Below, piece after piece: positions 5,596-8,195 of a stretch of 8,195 nucleotides of DNA. Numbering within the stretch: position 1 is the stretch's first letter; every line of letters begins with the position of its first letter. The position numbers and the translations under genes are program-made. This stretch comes from Clostridiales bacterium (GTDB lineage Bacteria > Bacillota > Clostridia > Lachnospirales > Lachnospiraceae): NCBI GenBank assembly GCA_019423835.1, contig JAHZAR010000107.1, positions 1-8,195 of the forward strand. Reading direction: 5' to 3'. The notes under the pieces were generated by a model, which made no database searches, was not told the DNA's origin, and saw nothing but the letters and a program-made list of their open reading frames with translations.

Positions 5596-5674
5596 CGTTC
5601 TGCGGGATAGGTCTTAAGCAGTTTCGCCTCTCCTCCCGCAGGGATGCCGGCGAACTTCCCGGTTGAGCAGAACG
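5596..5674. repeat. Two overlapping inverted repeats between the DUF1836 gene and addB
   Basis: CGTTCTGC (5596-5603) is the reverse complement of GCAGAACG (5667-5674). CTGCGGGA (5600-5607) is the reverse complement of TCCCGCAG (5634-5641). The left arms share CTGC, so the two pairings exclude each other. The outer right arm overlaps the addB -35 box. With the addB start predicted near 5698 these bases would not be in the addB mRNA, so a DNA-level role or chance is more likely than attenuation. Confidence 0.45.
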
Positions 5675-5691
5675 GATGTTTGTAGTACAAT
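5663..5691 (+). promoter_or_regulatory. Sigma-A promoter of addB
   Basis: TTGAGC (5663-5668), a 17-bp spacer and TACAAT (5686-5691) match the sigma-A boxes at 9 of 12 positions with ideal spacing. The leader would be about 20-25 nt and contains AAAGGAGG. Confidence 0.65.
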
Positions 5692-5720
5692 AGGGAGCAA
5701 AGAGGAAAAGGAGGCTTTCC

Positions 5721-8195
5721 ATGTCATTACAGTTTATTATCGGCGGTTCCGGCTCGGGGAAAACCCATGTTCTCTACGAAAACCTGATCCGGCAGTCACT
5801 TGAGGAGCCGGAGGGAAAATACTTTGCCATTGTGCCGGAGCAGTTTACCATGCAGACACAGAAGGAACTTGTGGCCATGCATCCCTGCCATGGCGTGAGG
5901 AATATCGATATTGTCAGCTTTGAGCGTCTGGCCTACCGGATTTTCGAGGAGCTGGCTGTGGAGACGCCGGCGGTTCTGGATGATATGGGAAAGTCCATGG
6001 TGCTCAGGAAGGTAGCCGCAGGACGGAAAAAGGAGCTTCGCCTGTTTGGAAGCCATCTGGACAAATCCGGCTTTATCGGGGAGCTGAAATCCATGATGTC
6101 GGAGTTTTTCCAGTATGGGATCACGGGAGAGGCTCTGAAAGAGATGGCAGAGGGCGCCCAGAGCGCCATGCTGCGCCAGAAGCTCTCAGATATGAGGGAG
6201 CTGTACGAGGGGTTCCGGGAATATACGAAGGACCGGTTCATTGCAAAGGAGGAGATTCTTGATATTCTGTGCCGGGTAATTCCCCGCTCAGAGCTGATTA
6301 AGGACAGCGTGGTAACTCTGGACGGATATACAGGGTTTACGCCGGTGCAGTACAGGCTTCTGGAGCTGCTTTTAACCTGCTGCCGCCAGGTGACGGTGAC
6401 CGTTACCATGGATCCGGAGGAGAATCCCTACAGAGAAAAGCCCATCCAGCACCTGTTTCATTTAAGCAGCCATACGGTGTGCAGGCTTACGGATCTGGCC
6501 GCCTCCTCCGGAGCAGGGCGCACAGAGGATATTCTTCTTAAGGGAGACTGCCCCAGATTCAGGGAGAGCCCCGATCTTTCAAAAATTGAGAGGGAGCTGT
6601 TCCGGTACGGGCGCAGAAGGGAACAGAAAGAAGGAAAACAGGAAGAGGGAAAACAGAACCAGACCGGCTGCGGGGATCCCCACAGAAAGAGAGGGCTGAT
6701 TCTCCATCAGGCAGAGAATCCCATCCGGGAAATCCAGTTTGTCTGTGCTCAGATGGAGAGGCTGGTGAAGCAGGAGGGGTACCGTTACCGGGATATTGCG
6801 GTGGTGACGGGAGCCCTGTCCGATTACTCCGGGGAGCTTACAAGGCAGTTCCAGGAAAACAAAATTCCCTGCTTTCTGGACAGCAAGAAAAATATTCTCG
6901 GAAATCCCATGGTGGAGCTTCTCCGGGCCGCCATGGAAACGCTGACCGAGGACTTTTCCTATGAGAGCGTGTTCCGGTATCTGAAAACAGGAATGGCTGT
7001 GGAGGATGTGGAAAAACTCTCAAGACTGGAAAATTATGTGAAGGCTCTGGGAATCAGAGGGTATAAGCGCTGGAACAGCCGGTGGGAACGGGTGTACCGC
7101 GATGGAGAGCTGTTAAATCTGGACGAGCTCAATGAATTCCGGGAGCAGATTATGGCGCCGTTTCGGCCTTTAAGGGAGGTGTTTTCCGACCGCTCATCTT
7201 CGGTTCGGGAGATGACGGCGGCTCTTGTGCATTTTCTGGAGGAGATTCACGCAGAGGAAAAGCTGGGAGAGTGGGAAAAACGATTTTCTGAGATGGGGGA
7301 AGCAGAGCTTGAGAAGGAGTACAGCCAGATTTACGGGCTTGTGATGGAGCTGTTTGACCGGGTCGCCGCCCTCCTCGGCGACGAGGTGGTCAGCCGGAGG
7401 GAGTATGCCCAGATCCTGGATGCAGGTTTTGAGGAGATCAAGGTGGGACTGATTCCGGCTGTGGTAGACCGCGTGGTGGCGGGAGATCTGACAAGAACCA
7501 GGCTCTCCCGCATAAAGGCTCTGTTTTTTGTGGGAGTCAACGACGGAATCGTACCCTCTGCTGCCAGGAGAGGAGGAATCCTGACAGAGGCGGAGAGGAG
7601 GATCTTAAAGGAAAGGGGGGTGGAGCTTGCGCCGACGGCCAGGGAGGAGGGCTTTTTAGAGCGGCTGTATCTCTACCTTGTTATGACAAAGCCCTCGGAC
7701 ACTCTGTTTCTGACCTGGAGCCAGACCTCGGCAGCGGGAAAGGGGCTTCGCCCTTCCAGCCTGATCGGGCAGGTGAAATCGCTGTTTCCAGAGATTCAGG
7801 AAACACAGTCAGATGTGTTTGAGGAGGCGGCCTGGTCTCTTCCGGCCGGAAGGCGGGCGTTAATCGGAGGGCTTCGCGAGATGAGCGCGTCCTCCTCCCA
7901 GCCGAAATTCCTGGAGCTTTACCGCCGCTTTTACACGGACAGTGCGTACCGGGAGATGACCAGGCGTCTGGTGGAGGCCTCTTTCTGCTCCTATGAGGAC
8001 AGGGGGATCGGGCGGACTGCAGCCGGCAGGCTGTACAGCCCCATCCTTCGAGGAAGCGTGACGAGGATGGAGCGGTATGCAGCCTGCGCCTACGCCCATT
8101 TTCTGAACTTCGGGCTGGAGCTTCGGGAGAGGAGAGAGTATGAGCTGGCTGCGGCAGACATCGGAAACCTGTTTCACAGCTCCATTGACCTGTTA
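5721..8195 (+). CDS. addB: AddB, helicase-nuclease subunit B, 3' end missing
   Basis: AddB forms the AddAB complex that processes double-strand DNA ends for RecA-dependent repair. The frame runs without a stop for 825 codons to the window end; the family has about 1150 residues, so the C-terminal nuclease core is outside. Visible features are the Walker A GGSGSGKT at 8-15, IVPEQFTMQTQ near 38, the UvrD-like core segment IPCFLDSKKNILGNPMVELL around 380, and VGVNDGIVP at 604-612. Cys789 in YAACAYAHFLNFGLELRER matches the first of the four iron-sulfur cysteines of AddB; the other three should follow downstream. The start is set by AAAGGAGG (5707-5714), 6 nt before the ATG. Residues about 298-322 form a charged, repetitive linker (EGKQE/EGKQN) that looks species-specific. 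addA would be expected next, beyond the window. Confidence 0.96.
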   Translation, partial: MSLQFIIGGSGSGKTHVLYENLIRQSLEEPEGKYFAIVPEQFTMQTQKELVAMHPCHGVRNIDIVSFERLAYRIFEELAVETPAVLDDMGKSMVLRKVAAGRKKELRLFGSHLDKSGFIGELKSMMSEFFQYGITGEALKEMAEGAQSAMLRQKLSDMRELYEGFREYTKDRFIAKEEILDILCRVIPRSELIKDSVVTLDGYTGFTPVQYRLLELLLTCCRQVTVTVTMDPEENPYREKPIQHLFHLSSHTVCRLTDLAASSGAGRTEDILLKGDCPRFRESPDLSKIERELFRYGRRREQKEGKQEEGKQNQTGCGDPHRKRGLILHQAENPIREIQFVCAQMERLVKQEGYRYRDIAVVTGALSDYSGELTRQFQENKIPCFLDSKKNILGNPMVELLRAAMETLTEDFSYESVFRYLKTGMAVEDVEKLSRLENYVKALGIRGYKRWNSRWERVYRDGELLNLDELNEFREQIMAPFRPLREVFSDRSSSVREMTAALVHFLEEIHAEEKLGEWEKRFSEMGEAELEKEYSQIYGLVMELFDRVAALLGDEVVSRREYAQILDAGFEEIKVGLIPAVVDRVVAGDLTRTRLSRIKALFFVGVNDGIVPSAARRGGILTEAERRILKERGVELAPTAREEGFLERLYLYLVMTKPSDTLFLTWSQTSAAGKGLRPSSLIGQVKSLFPEIQETQSDVFEEAAWSLPAGRRALIGGLREMSASSSQPKFLELYRRFYTDSAYREMTRRLVEASFCSYEDRGIGRTAAGRLYSPILRGSVTRMERYAACAYAHFLNFGLELRERREYELAAADIGNLFHSSIDLL

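Noticed and set aside
5933..6409. 158-codon minus-strand open frame within addB
   Set aside because: It is antisense to conserved AddB sequence; the protein is serine-rich with no recognisable domain.
1..8195. CRISPR array, tRNA, rRNA, insertion sequence or known defence system
   Set aside because: No regularly spaced repeats, tRNA cloverleaf, transposase or recognised defence proteins were seen. AddB is a housekeeping repair protein and does not by itself indicate a defence island.

Overview
The window suggests a chromosomal segment of a Gram-positive Clostridia, most likely a Lachnospiraceae (Clostridium cluster XIVa-type) genome. The evidence is an AddB-type helicase-nuclease subunit, a YerC/YecD-type TrpR homologue, a DUF1836 regulator, a DacF-like carboxypeptidase, strong AGGAGG ribosome binding sites, sigma-A promoters and many hairpin plus T-run terminators. 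Base composition is balanced in most genes, but about 4060-4560 is clearly AT-rich. The assignment rests on gene content only; no rRNA or other phylogenetic marker is present.

Layout. 1-1131 (+): 3' part of a D-Ala-D-Ala carboxypeptidase gene. 1132-1319: strong stem-loop, a near-consensus sigma-A promoter, and a leader with a second small hairpin. 1320-2126 (+): DUF1445/UPF0317 putative hydro-lyase (D-glutamate cyclase family). 2135-2233: back-to-back terminators. 2256-3251 (-): a NitT/TauT-type substrate-binding lipoprotein gene, complete except for an in-frame amber codon at codon 43, where a tyrosine would fit. 3252-3472: divergent promoter region. 3473-3784 (+): YerC/YecD TrpR-like regulator with nested inverted repeats over its promoter. 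3785-4560: AT-rich islet with a small three-helix membrane protein gene (-), a micro-ORF overlapping its start and two minus-strand terminators. 4560-4785: no assignable gene. 4890-5537 (-): DUF1836 MerR-like regulator whose promoter spacer holds a 15-bp palindrome. 5721-8195 (+): 5' part (825 codons) of addB, cut by the window end.

The genes look like mostly separate transcription units, each with its own promoter and/or terminator, rather than one pathway. AddB acts with AddA (probably just outside the window) in double-strand break repair. The carboxypeptidase and the DUF1445 protein could both touch D-amino acids from peptidoglycan, but they have separate promoters.

I did not find a convincing new multi-gene system such as defence, CRISPR or a mobile element. 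The best second-look items are the amber codon in an otherwise intact substrate-binding protein gene, the palindrome filling the promoter spacer of the DUF1836 gene, the nested inverted repeats at yerC, and the AT-rich membrane-protein islet.
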